From: Apostichopus japonicus
Lineage: Eukaryota > Echinodermata > Holothuroidea > Aspidochirotida > Stichopodidae
Assembly: GCF_037975245.1 (NCBI RefSeq)
Contig: NC_092576.1
Location: forward strand, 45,686,111-45,750,110
Length of the DNA stretch: 64,000 nt
Direction: 5' to 3'
In this document: piece after piece, positions 25,808-40,800 of the stretch
Position numbering within the stretch: the stretch's first letter is position 1
How the letters are laid out: each line of letters begins with the position of its first letter
Position numbers and translations under genes: made by a program
Notes under the pieces: generated by a model
Told to the model about the DNA's origin: nothing
Database searches by the model: none
The model's input: only the letters and a program-made list of their open reading frames with translations

Positions 25808-28800
25808 TACATACATACATACATACACACACACACACGCCAACCTGACTGCATAGGTTCCTTTTGCTAAAGCAAGGAACCAAAAATCAAGACCTGTAAA
25901 CCAAATCGCTTTCTGTCTCCTTATGTTTAAATCGCTTCCTACGATATTGTTTTCATTGCTATTTCTAATCAGAAAGCCTTTCTTCAATATATTCTAGTTA
26001 TGTTATCTGTATGATGGGTTCGATACACAGTTATATGTACTTTTATTTTAAATAATATAGGATAGTGATGGCCCATATCAGTCTTTAATGCAGCAGATTG
26101 ACTTTATCAAGAAAACCAATTTACTCAACTTGTTGCAATGTAAAATTTTACCCTGTATTATACAACATCAACACAAACATGGTATCTCCCAAATTTTCTG
26201 ACTTATGAATATCTGTCAATGTTTACTGCAACAGGCAATGACGCCCGGTGATATAGCGCCCTCACTTTGACTGAAACCAAAACCCCATCAAATGTCGTCT
26301 ACGAGAATGGTTCGAACTGCTAACAACATGAAACAGTCATAAACCGATTAGAACTTTACCATTCACTGCCCGAGATTTCAGTGTAGATAGAGATGGTCCG
26401 ACGGGTATCGATGAGGGCAGCACACAGTCCCTTAGGCTATAATCAGAGAAAGAAATAGAATCAGTCATTTGTCATTACATCTTTCTTTAATTGTAACTAT
26501 CTTGGATAAAGTATAAAGGTTAACTCAGAGAACGCAATATACATCAATAGTTGTTCCTTAAGGCCTCTGTTACAACCTCACATATCATTAAAAACAAATT
26601 AGGAAGGCTCTGGGACACTCCGGCTACGGACAATTCTGAAAACAACTATAAAACGGTTATTTGAAAATGATGGAAGTTTTGTTTACGAAGAATAACCTTA
26701 AATACAAATGTCTCAAGAAGGTTCTATTATGACGTCGAACCTTAATTCAATCGGAAACTTATGATAAATTATTACAGTGGGGCAACAGTGAATAGATAAA
26801 TTTAAGTACGGCTCTGTTTTATTCTTTTCAACCCACCTAACCACCGCCCTCCTCTCCTTTCCCACCAGCCCAGCCCGTTCCGTTCGTTGTCGGGTGCTCA
26901 TAAACGGCACCACAGTATTCATGTCCAAACTAATGTAACCTGACATGTTTTCCAACTCTATCTGAAGGAAGAAAGTTTACAAAATGTAAATCATGCAAAT
27001 ATTTCCTTTTACATTATCCATTTGTATATTTTTGTTTATCCGTTATTAAAAATATAAACGATCATTTTCAACATACTTTAAATAGAAGGTATATCTGATT
27101 AATCAAGGACCCTTGAAGGGTTGGGGAGGGGAGACCGTAAAAAAAAAGGATCTGATCAGTGTTTTATCTCTCAATTCGTTTGAATATAATTGTAAGTTGC
27201 CGACTTAATTTTCTGCATGTTAAGTTAATCTCACTATGCACAAACAGACCCATGAATAAGCTAACCAACAAATAAAAAAAAACATGAATCTTCGTTACGT
27301 CATCAATATATTGTTAAGGCATTTAACATAAAAATGGTCGAATATTTTTTCCACAAATTTATAGCTGACATCGCAAATTTACATTGTTGTCCTCTATATA
27401 TTGTCAGCTTTTATGAAATGTATCATTAAAGTTACATTTTGTTGTTAGTCTTATTCGGAACGACCTAAATAGCATTTATACATATACATTGAAGACGCGG
27501 TAGTATATCTCCTGTTAATAGTTTAATACACACGGTATGTTTTATATCGCAAGTTTTATTCGATTAGTTTTAGCGACGGTCATATCAAGTTTCTTGTGAT
27601 ATCATTAGTATAGTGTACAACCTCGAGATTCTTGGCACGTATAGGAATGACGTAAAGACAGAAAAAAAAAGGTTTATTTTAACCTCTCATCACGTGTATG
27701 CACGAACGCGATGCGATGAACCTGCGTTTTTTTTGTTGTTGTTTTTTTTTTTGGGGGGGGGGGGTTCACAAGTTATGTTACAATAACAATAGACGTAGAG
27801 AGTCCCTAAGATTTAACCAGCGCGAATAATGTAGCAGTCTATTGTAAAACTACTGCTCATATATGTATTGATTACGTCTATGTGCTCCATGCAGGTCCTT
27901 CAGTTTCATTGTTAGCTCTATATAAGTGCTATAATGATTTAACTAAGAATATTGAAGCACTGTGAAATACGTATAACAGGGGACCTTTTTAATATACAAT
28001 ACGTTGGGTCCTCTACACGGTCCACCCACTCAGCCCATTTGCCCCCCCCCCCCCCCGTAGGGCCATTTTGGCATGTTAAGCAAATACCGATAACACAAAT
28101 CTAGCAATTAATTTACAACTAAATTATCCATACGGCTTCCCTTCAGCATATATAGGCTATGCGGCTAGCGTGCTTTCATATCTTTACTTACATGAATAAA
28201 ACAATGAATAAAGCAGACCTTATAAAGTAACGCAATGTCCCATTAACCTTACAAAGTATTGTTTACCGAATGTTTGTTTCTAATTAACGTTTCTTTATTT
28301 AATTGTTTTTTATAATGGGAGGGGGAGGGGATGTTACATTTCCGGCAATCTGGGTGGTAAACTTGACAACAATGTTCTTGATACGTTACGCGCAAACCGG
28401 TGGTGGCGCTTCACTTAAATTGTGTCACAATGGCATCTTTTGGGAAATGACCCACTCACTAAAATATCTCTCAAACCAGTCCTGGTATTTACGCACAACA
28501 GAGCATCACCAACATTTGGACGATACATATTATTTATGGCTGTTCCTTAAACTGCCCCCCCCCCCTCCCCTCTCTAGGGCATCTACCCAAGCTAAGGCAC
28601 TGAAAGGAATGTCATGCCATTTTACAGGAGTCTTAACAGAGTTATAGCTGGAATTGGGACGGGGGGGGGGGGGGCGGGAGGAAGAGAATAAAGGAATCGT
28701 GGTTGATATATCTTCCAAAATAAAGCTACTGTAATTTCGAATACTCAAGAATTACCGTATGGCAGTAATGTTTTACCTCTCAACTCGTTAGCACTTAATT

Positions 28801-31800
28801 GTAAGTTAAATATTTAATGTTCCGCGAGATTATTTAATGTTACAACATACTTACAAACACACGAAGAAGCAATCCATAAAACTGCAGATGAACTTCATTA
28901 CGTCATCATCTTTCTACATCATCACATTACACGTGTTTGTCAGTGAGTCGATTCCCCAATTGACACTGCTCGCATTACTACTATACTATCAACTGTATGA
29001 TGCATATATATGCCATGGTAAATTTATTCAGATCTTGGTGGACTATGAACATATCTTTAAAATATTAAATTAGGATTAATCGAATAACGTTGCGTTCGTT
29101 TGTGTCGTCAAGATATTAGGATAAAATGGTCGATACTACTTTTTTTCAAGTTGATACCTCACATCGACAAGTTGTCTTTATTTTCATTCATATTGTCAGC
29201 TTGCATGCATGTTTAGCTCTAATCTCAGAAATCAATCAGTATGTTCTGCTCTGTTATGTAGCCGTGTAATTTAATCTTCTATTTATTTTTATCGTCTAGA
29301 CTACTGTCATATCTTATCTAAAGATACGAGCAATATCATTGGAAAATGAAATATTCCAGAAGTGCCTTCAAAGTCAGTACATAATTAGAAGGTGTAGGCA
29401 ACGCAGATACACCTCTTCTATTATTAGCAATGTGCAGTGTGCGTACATTTTAGGAGTGTTGGTTTTTCCGGCAATTTCATGTTTTTGTTTAACAAACTGA
29501 ATGCACAGACAACACATTGATGGACATAAAATAAATATGATGTTCTCTGTGTAAGCATGTAACCGACATAAACACACAACTTAACTCAAACAAATGTAGG
29601 ACGGCGTAGTATTATCTAGTAAAGGGTTTGTTGCCCTGGGGTCATTCAAGCCAAAGGCATTGGGGTTCTAACCCAGAAATAAGAATGTTTAGACGATTTA
29701 TAGAGTGTGGTCCCTAAACGCAATGTTTTGCTATAAGAAATACGCTGTGGGCGGGGGGGGGGGGGCACCAGTAGTAATATTCCTATTCTTCCCTAGCAGA
29801 GTCCAAAAATCTGCCGACTGAACAATATTCCCCCAATTTATTAAGATCGTTTTTGATATAATAATACTAGGCCTAGGAGAAGCATTGAGACATACTGCTA
29901 AACCAAAAGGAAGGCCAGAGACTACCTTGCTTGGAAGAATAAAGTCGCAATTTAAGGACGTTAACATTAACAATTTCGAGGAAGCAATAAACCTTGCGCA
30001 AGATCGTGATACGTGGCGGAAGTTAATCACTGAGCATGTCGGATGGACGAGACTCAACTTACTGCTACTACTACTACTACTAATGAAATCGTATAAGATG
30101 TTAGAGTATCGTTTTCTTCCAAACATCGTGTGGCTAACATTATAATAAAATAGAGACAGATTTAGTACTTGTCAAAATGACCTTCAGAACAACAGATCAT
30201 CGACGTATCCAGATATCGAAGCTGCAGTCGTTTAGTCACGTGACGTATTACAGTGCGATTGACAGGTCATGTACAAAGAATACAATGAGCTTGATATACA
30301 GTGTACATCATTATATTAATAGAGATTATAATGAAAGGAAAGTTAACATTCACTAGTAGGTCTGAACACAGATGGCATATGTTTTATGTATACAGTGTGT
30401 GTGTAGGTACAGCGTGAGCATAGGCGTAGAAGCCCAATTTGATTTGGGGTGGGGGGGGGGTGAAGCGCTGTAATAACTTGCCCGAAAAATATAACCAAAA
30501 TTGTTAGCGCGCTCCGCGCGCTTTCAAAATCTTCATGTACATATTATATAAGCATGCACCGGTTATTACATCGCATGCCAATTACATACAATTTGCCGTC
30601 TTATTTCCCTTCCATATTGGCTATCATTTTTGGGCAAGTCATTACAATATAATGATCATAATAATAAAAAGTTTAACCATTGAAAAAAAAAAAAAAAATT
30701 CAGTTGGTGCCTGACAAATTCTCAACATATTGCCCAAATGTTCCCAAATATAATTTTGTTTGGGGGGGGGGGGGGGAGGGCTGCATACTTTTGTATATGC
30801 TGACCTTGGTGCTTTCATCCGTTGTTATAACTCGTGTAAAAAATTATTTCCGTCTTAAAAAAATCCTTTATTGTCCAAAAGAAGTCCAATAAGGAACTTA
30901 ACTGATTTTTAGACTTTATGGGCCCAAGTATAGACCTGGTGCACACTGCATACTATATTATAAAAACCATGACTTAAAATCGCTGATTTGGACGTATTGC
31001 TTTTTGTTGGACAAATAACCAGTTATGAACAATTCCCCGAATTCCATAATGTTTAAGTTTGTAAAGTTATAAACAATATATATTTGTATCAAAAGCTTTT
31101 TCAGATCAATGAACCATCAGTAATTGATTTTATATGATCTAGTGGCATTATGGTGTTTTCCAGTATATAAATCTAATAATGCCAAAGATGCAGACCGTCC
31201 AGACCTGAAATCTTACGGACTCTCAGAAAGGACATGGTGCTTGGCAGGAAAGTTATCTAGACTGTTAAAAACAACTTTTGGTTAACAACGGTAGTGAAGG
31301 TGGATTGGCCATAATTTATAATCTAAATGTTGATACTACCCCACCCCCCCCCCCCCCCCGTGATAACCACGAAAGCACACAACTTCATTCACCATGTGAT
31401 GTTCGTTTGGTGATAATCAGTCACAGGTACTTAAAATGAACAGCTTTATCACAGTGTCATTAACTCCTTGGACTGGTTTGTTTGTTTTGGGAATTTCATA
31501 GTTCTTAACTAGTATAAAAATTAAACATTTACTAATTTTTAGTGCATATGAAAACAAATTATAAAATAAGTATGTATAATAACTGTCAAATATTTTACAG
31601 ATTGATCACAATTTGATCTTTTTTTTTTCATTTTCCCTATACACTTGTTTCCCTTTAGTTTCCTTTCTAATTAATTTCATACATACCCTTATATTTTCTC
31701 TTTATCCTTTCTTATATAATTATTTGTTTCTCAAAAGGAAGAAAAACAACAATAAACAAATTTAACTTAAAAAAATAGAAAGATCTTCACAATTTAGGGT

Positions 31801-34800
31801 CAATATCATGCATGGCCTTCCAAAGATTTAAAACCAGACAGTGTCTAGACGTGACGTATTCATTGCAATCTCCAGGTACTTGTTTGTCAGTAAATTCCAG
31901 GTGCTTTTATAAAGCACGCGCGCGCGTCTCTTATATTGAACACAACTTCTTTTCATTGGAAGGCGCTCGCGTCTATTCCATTGTGTTGAACAAAAGAAAA
32001 TGTTAAACTATTGAAAGTGTCAGTACAGTCAGTGTACATCTTTAGTAAGAAAAAAAAATCATGAAATAAGTTCAATAGACTTTACGATAAAATAAAACGT
32101 GTTCTGAGTAGAAAAGAGTGGAATTTTTTAACGTACAAATGTATGATATAAATGTGTACAGTATTGTGTATATATGACAGGTTAGATTTAACAAATGGGA
32201 ATATGGTGACAACAACACACTGTAGAGTATATAGAGATAACATAAGGGCTATTGGCCTTGTAGGTTTGGGAGGGAGGGTGCATTGGGGAGTGGGGTGGGG
32301 GAGGGTGGTGGGTTGGGAAAATGGGGGGGTTGTTTGGTAGACAGGAGAATACTGCAATGTTAGTAAGGATCTGCATTAAAATCTTAGAGATTATTCTTTA
32401 AACAGATCTATGTACTGTGTTTGTTTCTATTAGTATATTCGGCAATCAATGAGAATAGATGAGAAAACATATATACGTGATTTGAGTGTTATTTCTAAGA
32501 GTTGTTTGTCGCATGGCGACGGGGTGGGGGGGGGCAAGGGTTGGAGTGGAGGAGGTGGCGACATGTTGATCAGAAGAGACGGACAATACTAGTATGACAG
32601 GTGACCTTGGTGTGTGTGTGTGTTTGGGGGTTTGTGTGTGTGTGTGTGTGGGGGGGGGGGAGGAGGGTGTTGTTAACAAGATCAGTTTCCAAGTGTTATA
32701 AACATGGTAAATGAAACGGGCGGGGTAAGTGGTCTAGCATAGTTTGATTTAGGGGTGGGTGTGAGGGGTTGGATTAGAGAAAGCTTAAGGTAGTATAGTT
32801 GAGAGGGGTGCCGTATTATTAGATGAGGCCAATTACAATCTGTTTAATTTACATCACTGTCTTTCTTTTACTTTAACATTAATTTGCATTTATTATTCGT
32901 TCATTTATAAACTAATTAAACAAAATTTTCTCCCGATAAAGAAAAGAGGAAAGTATTGACCTTAGGCTTTAGTATGACAAACTTTCTTTTTTTTTTCTTT
33001 CTAGTTTATCTCCTCATCATTTTTCTGTAAATGTAACTCATCAAAGTTTGTTTTTATTTATTTTAGGTAGATTTTGGCAAAGTGTCTTTTCATACCTCTA
33101 AGATGATAATAACTGAAATAATTGATTCCTCATATCTTGGTCGAATAACATCCTATTTTTGGGGGTTATTGTTTCAATGAGATATATTGTTTTGTTTTAC
33201 ATTTAGGCTAGGTACTCCTATCTCTTTATTTCAATACATTTCATTTTTGTGAAGAATTAATTGTTAAAGTTTGAATTATTAATCATATTCCTTACATGAT
33301 GACTGTTCCGTCATTGTTAGTTTATTTATTGATTCAATTTCTTCTTCATTTGTTTTGTTTTACTTCTACAATTATCTAAACCTATCAATAAATCCCTTCA
33401 GTAATTATTAAATATAACTATATTAATAATTCCTTTCTTGTTTACATCATTACTATTAATTAGTTATTTTATTAAGTACTAATATTATTTACATATTTAT
33501 TAATTATACTTACTTCAGTTCCTTGAATCTTTGAGAGTGTTGTACATAGTTTAATATTCCACTAACTTCATGTTTATTAATTTCTCTCCCTTCCTCTGTG
33601 TATATGCTCATCCTCTCTATTGATGTTATGATTGGTAGAGAGAGACCAGAGGAGAGGATAATGTTCCCATCTTCATCAATCTTACAAAAGGACCAGCCTA
33701 GAGTCACCCAGTATATAGGAATCTGCAGAAAGGAAATAATAAATAGAATTAATATCATCATGTTTGTTTACAGGATAAATACTTGAAAATAATAACATCA
33801 TAATTAATTTAGAAAGATTAAACTAATGTATTGTTGTTTTCATTTCATATTAATCAAATAATATTTGTTTATTTTAATCATATTTTGTTATAGTTGTGTT
33901 AATTATTAAATAATTAGTGGTTTGAATTTGTAAAAATTGGATGATTTTATCTGTAAAGTTTGTTTTATCTTCGCTTTATCTTTGGTTTGATTTCAAGATG
34001 TTAAAGAGTAAACAAGAGGGTTAGGTTTATTACAGAGATCAGTTATTGTTATTTCTGTAGAATAAATTAAAGGTGTGTAAGAGGGGTGAGGGATGGACGG
34101 TACAAGGGATGTCAGGGGTGTAGGGAGGGGTGTGTTATGGTAAGGAAGGGTGTGTTAAGGTTTAGTGATATTTGGTAGGGGTATTAGGAGGGTGTCTTAG
34201 TGCGGGGGGGGGGGGGCGTGGATATGGTTTACCCTAGTAAAAGTTATGTTGTTATTGTCAAAAGTGATAGATAAAAGGACCGATGGGTGTCGTACTGGGT
34301 AGGGGTGGGTGTGGTAGGGGTAATGAGGGGTGCTTCAGGGTTTGGGGAGCAGGCAGACGGCTTAAACATATTTAATGTAATTTGTTTTTGAAGGGTGATG
34401 AGAAGGGTGGACATGAGCCCGAATTAATATGTATTATTTAATTTATGTAATTTATGATGGGTAGAACAGGTTAAGATGGGCTTGGTTTTTCAGTAAACTG
34501 TTAATTAGTATACATTTTATATTTAGGTATCAGTTTGTTTTTGAGGTATTCTAATACTAAGGTATGTTTATCAATCACTTCATTTATCTCTGTTTTAATT
34601 TAAACGTAAACTGAAACAGAAAAAAAATATCCGGCCGAATCCGTAAAATAGGAAACAATTCATTGACCCTTTCTGTCTTGAATTATTATTTTATACTTAA
34701 CTTTCTGGGAAGATTTTGAAAGATAAAATTAATGGAGGTAAGATGAACAGGAAGTATTGCTGAATAGAAACCTTGAAAAAGAATTTCAAAATGATTATTT

Positions 34801-37800
34801 ACATGTTTCTTATCCTACACACTATATCCAGTACTTGCTTTGTATTTGTTTGTTTATTGTTTGTATTTGCGATCCAATTTGAACCTGTATTTCCTTGTTC
34901 TAATTTAAACAGTTTAATATTTAATAACTAAAGCGATCTAATCTCTTATTAATTTCATTCAACGGTTTTATCTAATTTTAACTTGTATTGATTGATGTAT
35001 TTATTCAATATATCCCTTTATGTTTCACTTACGTCATGATTGGATGCTTCCACCAGGAGCTCTATGACTGACCTCTGTACAGACTTACTGCTGTCTCTGT
35101 GGATGATCAAACCATCTGAACACATCACTGTTATAGTCTGGATGTCATCAGGCTATTGAAAGAAAGAAATAGTAATTATTTAATAGAATACTATTAATGT
35201 AAAATTGAAGAGTTAAGGAGACAATGAAATTTGGTGTTAATAGCGGAGTTTAATAAATTGATTAATTCAGCAGATATTTAAAACAAAGTTTACAATTAGT
35301 TAAATATTTCTGTTTGAATTTGTATGATTTACTTCCTGCACAATGAAGCAAAGTACGATAACAGTTGAGTGATTATCTAAATTAATCAGATTAAAGAAGA
35401 AAAAAAAGAAGTATTTTAAAGAACAGCCGGCATGATGACTTTACACGACTTCGACTGAGATACATTTCCTGGAATAATGTAATTAATTAGCTTCAAATAA
35501 ATGTATCTAGAGTTTACAGCAAGATATTGTTTTTTTTTCCTGTAAGAATCATATTGTCTGACACCAGAATATTCCATACTGGGAGACAATATCTGCCATT
35601 AACTCTCAAGGATGCTGGCTTTTTGTGATTATGTTTTGAAAATTGATCAACCCCTCTATACCCCTTCACTGTTATGCATGTTACTAATAATAACAGTATC
35701 ACAGGAAAATGAGAAAGCAACTAACATTATTAATGATTATAATTTACTTAAAATATATAAGATATTACAAACCTTCGTCCATTTACCAGTTGATAGATCA
35801 AGCAATCTGGCTTCACTGGATGATATGACTGTAAAAATTGATGAAATCAATAACATCAATAAAGTATTATAGAAATACATGACATATTTTAAACAATACA
35901 TAAGATTCAATATTAATTTGTTTCATATACTTATAATGTTAACAGTCAGAGGTAATGTACCTGTACCAGAGGGATCGAATATCAGTTCTCTCTACTAATT
36001 AATTAGTAAAAAAGTACTAGAAAATTAACAGTCACTAGTAATCTAACCAATAATTATATTCTCTTTGTTACCTAACAATTCCTGCTTACTTCACAGTCCT
36101 TATTTTATAGGGTAACAATAATATATTAAGTAACTCAATACAATAAATCTCTTAGATATTCTTTTAATATGTGACTTGATAGAAAGCTCTTTTAAATCAG
36201 CTTAAGGAACACCAACGAAGGAACTTTTAGGAACTCCAACCCCTCCCCCCCCCCATCCACCCTACACCCACACAGGACCACTTTCCTCTCTTGTCACAAA
36301 TATGTGAAACGTTACATTAAAAACAATCTACTTTATCAATAAATCTTTTAATTCTTATGTAAACATCGTACCTTTAATATTCCTTAATCTTGATTCTTCT
36401 GGTATGATGTCTGGATTGATCGATGACGGCAGTTTACAGTTATCAAGCCTTCAAAGGTAAAGAAAATATAAATAAAAGGAAAGTAAATATTTAATATTTA
36501 TAAAATAAATAAAAATCTGATGTCATCACTGTAATAAATTACATTAAGGTCAATGAATTTGCCTTTTCGTTTATTATGGTAAAACAGCTGTTGACAAGTT
36601 ATAAGTATCAGCCATTAGTTATTATGGTCAAACAACCCTTCCACCACCCCTCCTTACACCCCCTCCCATTAACATTTGATTATTTGATATTTTTAACTAT
36701 TTCTATTTATTAATAAATGTTGCACAACTCTTGCAAATATTTTTCAATTTATTACAACTGATACTGTATTTTAAAATACACAATAGAAGTTTTCGTTTCA
36801 TGTACTTGAAATCTTCCCATCTTTCGTTTCAGTTTTTGAGTAATAATTTATCTTTATAAAGGTTTCTTGTAGTTTTATTTCGTTTATAAGTTTTAAGGTT
36901 ATTTGTTTTCCTATTATACTGACCCCCCCCCCACCACCAGCAACTCACCTTGTTACATCCTAATGTGTGGAAAAGCCTAACGATGTGCTGTAAACTGCAC
37001 AATCAGTAATGAAATAAAATGTTAACACATTTCCCAGCTTAAAACGAATTCCAAATATGGCAACATTTCAAACCGTCTCAACACAAGACTTGTACATTCA
37101 ACTAAAATAAAAATATCACTGCACAGTACCAGTACCTTATCCCCTCCTATAAACCCCATACGCTAACCCTCTGACTACCCCCCCCCTTTTACCCACAAAT
37201 TATCAGTCAAGGCCTGTCACGATGTTTTTCCCTCACCATAGTTCCTTGAATATTGGTGACTTTATTCCATAGTTTATTAATCCGATCACTTCTTCTTCTG
37301 TTAATTCTTGTTCCAGTCTTCCTTCATTGATGGATATCTTCTCTACTGATGATAGGTTCGATAAACTAAGACCGGACTCAAGTCTGATATCTTTACCATC
37401 AAATCCACTGAAGGACCATTCTAGGTATAGATGAGATATTGGAATCTGAAGAATAGGAAAGAAAGATCACAGTTACTTATCTTATCGTTCATCCATGATG
37501 GATAAATACACATGACGATTATCCAAAGTATGTGTAATAGAAGACAAAAACGCATACAAAATCTACAGAATCAATCATTAATTCTAACAAAGAATTGTAT
37601 GTGATTTCTTATTTTTTCGATTTTCATAATATTAGGAATTTTATTTTATTTCAATTATATAATAAAAATAAAAAAGAAGAGTGGTGCCTTATTCAAACTT
37701 GCTTGCCAAACGTACCAATAGAAAAGCATGATATAATAATGATTTTATTAAAATAAAATTCGTAAGCTGACGAAATTCAGATAAAAGTAAAAAACAATAT

Positions 37801-40800
37801 CTCAAATATTTATATTTGGTCTGTAATATTATATTTAGCACATACATTTAGTATTTCTGTAGTTGTCATAATATATGCTATTGTTTCATTCCTATCAGCC
37901 AGTGCATAAATTCCTACAGCATACACTAGCGGAGACTCGACAACGTTCCTGCCGTGAGTGACCCACTACAAAGGAGTTTCCTTCCCGGGAGATACAGCAC
38001 ATCTCGATACGTGTGTTTATCTTATACGCCTATACCTTACTTGCAATCGATTTCGTAATAATAAATATAAAATCATTTCCAATCATTGTATGACGCAAAT
38101 ATTATATAGGGCTATATTAATTTCGTGTCGTACATAGGTAAAACTTTCCATTCGCCAGCCGACCGACAAAACCAGTAGCGTATGCAGATAGCCGACCCGG
38201 TTTAAAATAACATAGCCAAGGCCTACACAGTATGAACGAAGCCAGCGTAATATCTTATTTAAATGTAATTGTATAGACTCATTTAAGTTTCCCATTTAAT
38301 TTTCCCTACCCCTAAATTTGACACCGTTTACCTGTAATATTTTGATCTCTCACTTTTGGCCTACTGTAAGCCTAGGTCTAGCCTAGATCCGTTAGAAACA
38401 TCCACCCTTACTGTTACCAACTTTACCGCATTTGTCTATTTAGAGTAGAATCACACTTCACAGTTTATAATTTATTTAGGATAACGTTGGAAGCGAATCT
38501 TATGACTGAGACTATAATTAAATCAAAATTAAATGGCTGACGGAGGATATACAGGCTATATATTGCTATATATTCTAAGCTCTTACTTTGCCCGGTAAGA
38601 GAATCGTATACTAGCCGTAGCTAACGGTTAAAGTATAACGTTACATTACGAAGGCTAACACATTGATCATAAAACACTTGATACCGTGAATGTAACGCGG
38701 ACACTGTCCGGTAACATGTGCCGTGTTTAAGACGTAGCCTAGGCCTACGCGTGTGAAATGTATTTGATCACAAACTGTTTGCTTCTTTTTATTTTCCTTA
38801 AAAAACTAACGTTATTTATATTAGGCCTAGGCCTATACCTAGCCTACATTTTTTTTACAACTAACGTTAGGTTACCACGTCAACCAATTAAGAGGCACTA
38901 ATACATATGTAACGGTCTCAAATAAAACAGAAATAAAAAATGATTCATTCAATTGATGAGCTAGATAGCCTACATGCTATTATTTTGTCTGGCTAGAAGT
39001 TGTCTAACAAATTGAACACACAAAAGAAAGTTTACCAATACTAACAGATTACCGGATGTCTATGTTTGAGTACACATATACCCTAGGCCTACTTGTTCTT
39101 TTGTGCGTTCAACAAGCTCATTTTTTAGATCTAATTTCTGGTTTATCATTTAACTGTTTCATGTAATTTCTACTCTGCTGACGTTTCTATATTGTTTTAC
39201 TTCTTTATGCTCCAATTTCAAGAAGAACAAACGTAAGCTAAGTGTAGGCTAATACAGTCATTTCAGAAAGGCAAGGTTACATAAGAAGTAGGCCTAATAC
39301 CTTCTAAATTCATGCAACGACAAATCTTACATAAAAGACAAAATCTCTCATGCCTAGGCTAGGCCTATAGTTGTTGACGTTAAATAGGCCTGTAATTACC
39401 GTAAGTCAATATAAGCAAACAGCAGCAAACCATACGCGGTGTAAGTCCATTAGCAGTCATATCGTATAATGATAAACATGTATATGTGTACGTGTAACTA
39501 GTGACGAACTGAATCTCCACACTGCAGAGTGTACGTACATACTTTTACGTGACCCGCCCTGCGGGAATCTATACGTAAGTCTTCGTGCGCAGATGGTCAA
39601 CGTACACTGTGCGGCTGTGTTTGAATTTGAGAACAGGTGTTTTGTTGTTTGTGTGTAATGGTGAAAGGAAGCTTCCAGATGTTTTAAATTGTCTAGTCTT
39701 TGGCTATTCTTCTGCAAACATTCCTTCTACTGTACCAAATAACATGAAACTTCTGTAAATCATTAAATTAGCCAATATTAGATGGAAAAAACCAAATAAA
39801 TTCCCTTTTTAATCTAAAATAAAGAAATAAATTGGCGCTTACGTAAATAGGCATATTCAAATACTGGAATATATCGACTGGTCGTGCCAACAGAGGGCGC
39901 ACTTCCTAAACAAATGTTACAGACGAGGTGGATATATCGGAACGATTACCTTCATGATAGATTTATATTTCCTTACAGTTTGCAGGGTTCCAACTCTTTG
40001 CTAAGTAATGATACTTCTGAAACGTTTGGAGATATATGATCGGTCACCTACCGTGTTTGTTTCATAGTATACCATACATTAAGGAATGTGTCATCAAGTT
40101 AATGATAATATTTCTTAGGCAAATGATGACGTCACTATGTCATATCAAGGTGTATATTATTTGTGTGTCGTGGGGTGTGTAACTAGTGAAAACTGATATT
40201 TTCGGCTGCGTATAAAGGGAGATTGTGTATAGGCGTAGAAGGCGGGGGCTGGAGGGGGGGGGGGCTGCAGCCCCCCAACCAAATTTTTTGGTGAAAATTC
40301 GGGCAATATGCTGACAATTTTTCGGGCACCTACTGAAAGAAGAAAAATCTGCAGTGTGTTTTTCAATGGTTATAATGATTATTATCGTTATTATTGTAAC
40401 GACTTCCCCAATAATTATAACCAATATGGAAGGGTAATAACACGGAAAACATATCATTTTTTTTTTCATTTCTTTTCGCGCGCTCCGCGCGCGTTCAACA
40501 TCTTAATGTGCATATCATATAGGCATTTATCGGTTATTTGCATGTGATGTAATACCCGACGAACGACTATATGAGATGCACATTAAGATGTTACACGCGC
40601 GCGGAGCGCGCGAAAAAGTTTGGCTATATTTTTCGGGCAAGTCGTTACAGCCCCCCCCCCCCAAATCAAATTAGGCTCCTACGCCTATGAGATTGTGTCA
40701 CATTTGTGTTAAATCACTACTTACTCAGACACTGGCTCTGTTAATAAATAACATTTAATCATCTCGGTCAAATTTGTAGCCTTAGATGTAGTATAATATT

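Noticed and set aside
25659-25987. Open frames with His/Thr or Val/Cys runs
   Set aside because: They come from the (CA)n/(CATA)n tract at the end of the TIR element.
28303-28748. 114- and 72-codon frames on opposite strands
   Set aside because: They lie in a diverged duplicated intron block with poly-G/C runs; the matching copy of the block does not preserve the frame.
40140-40547. Open frames of 69-109 codons
   Set aside because: They lie inside the foldback MITE and its poly-G/C runs and have no conserved protein features.
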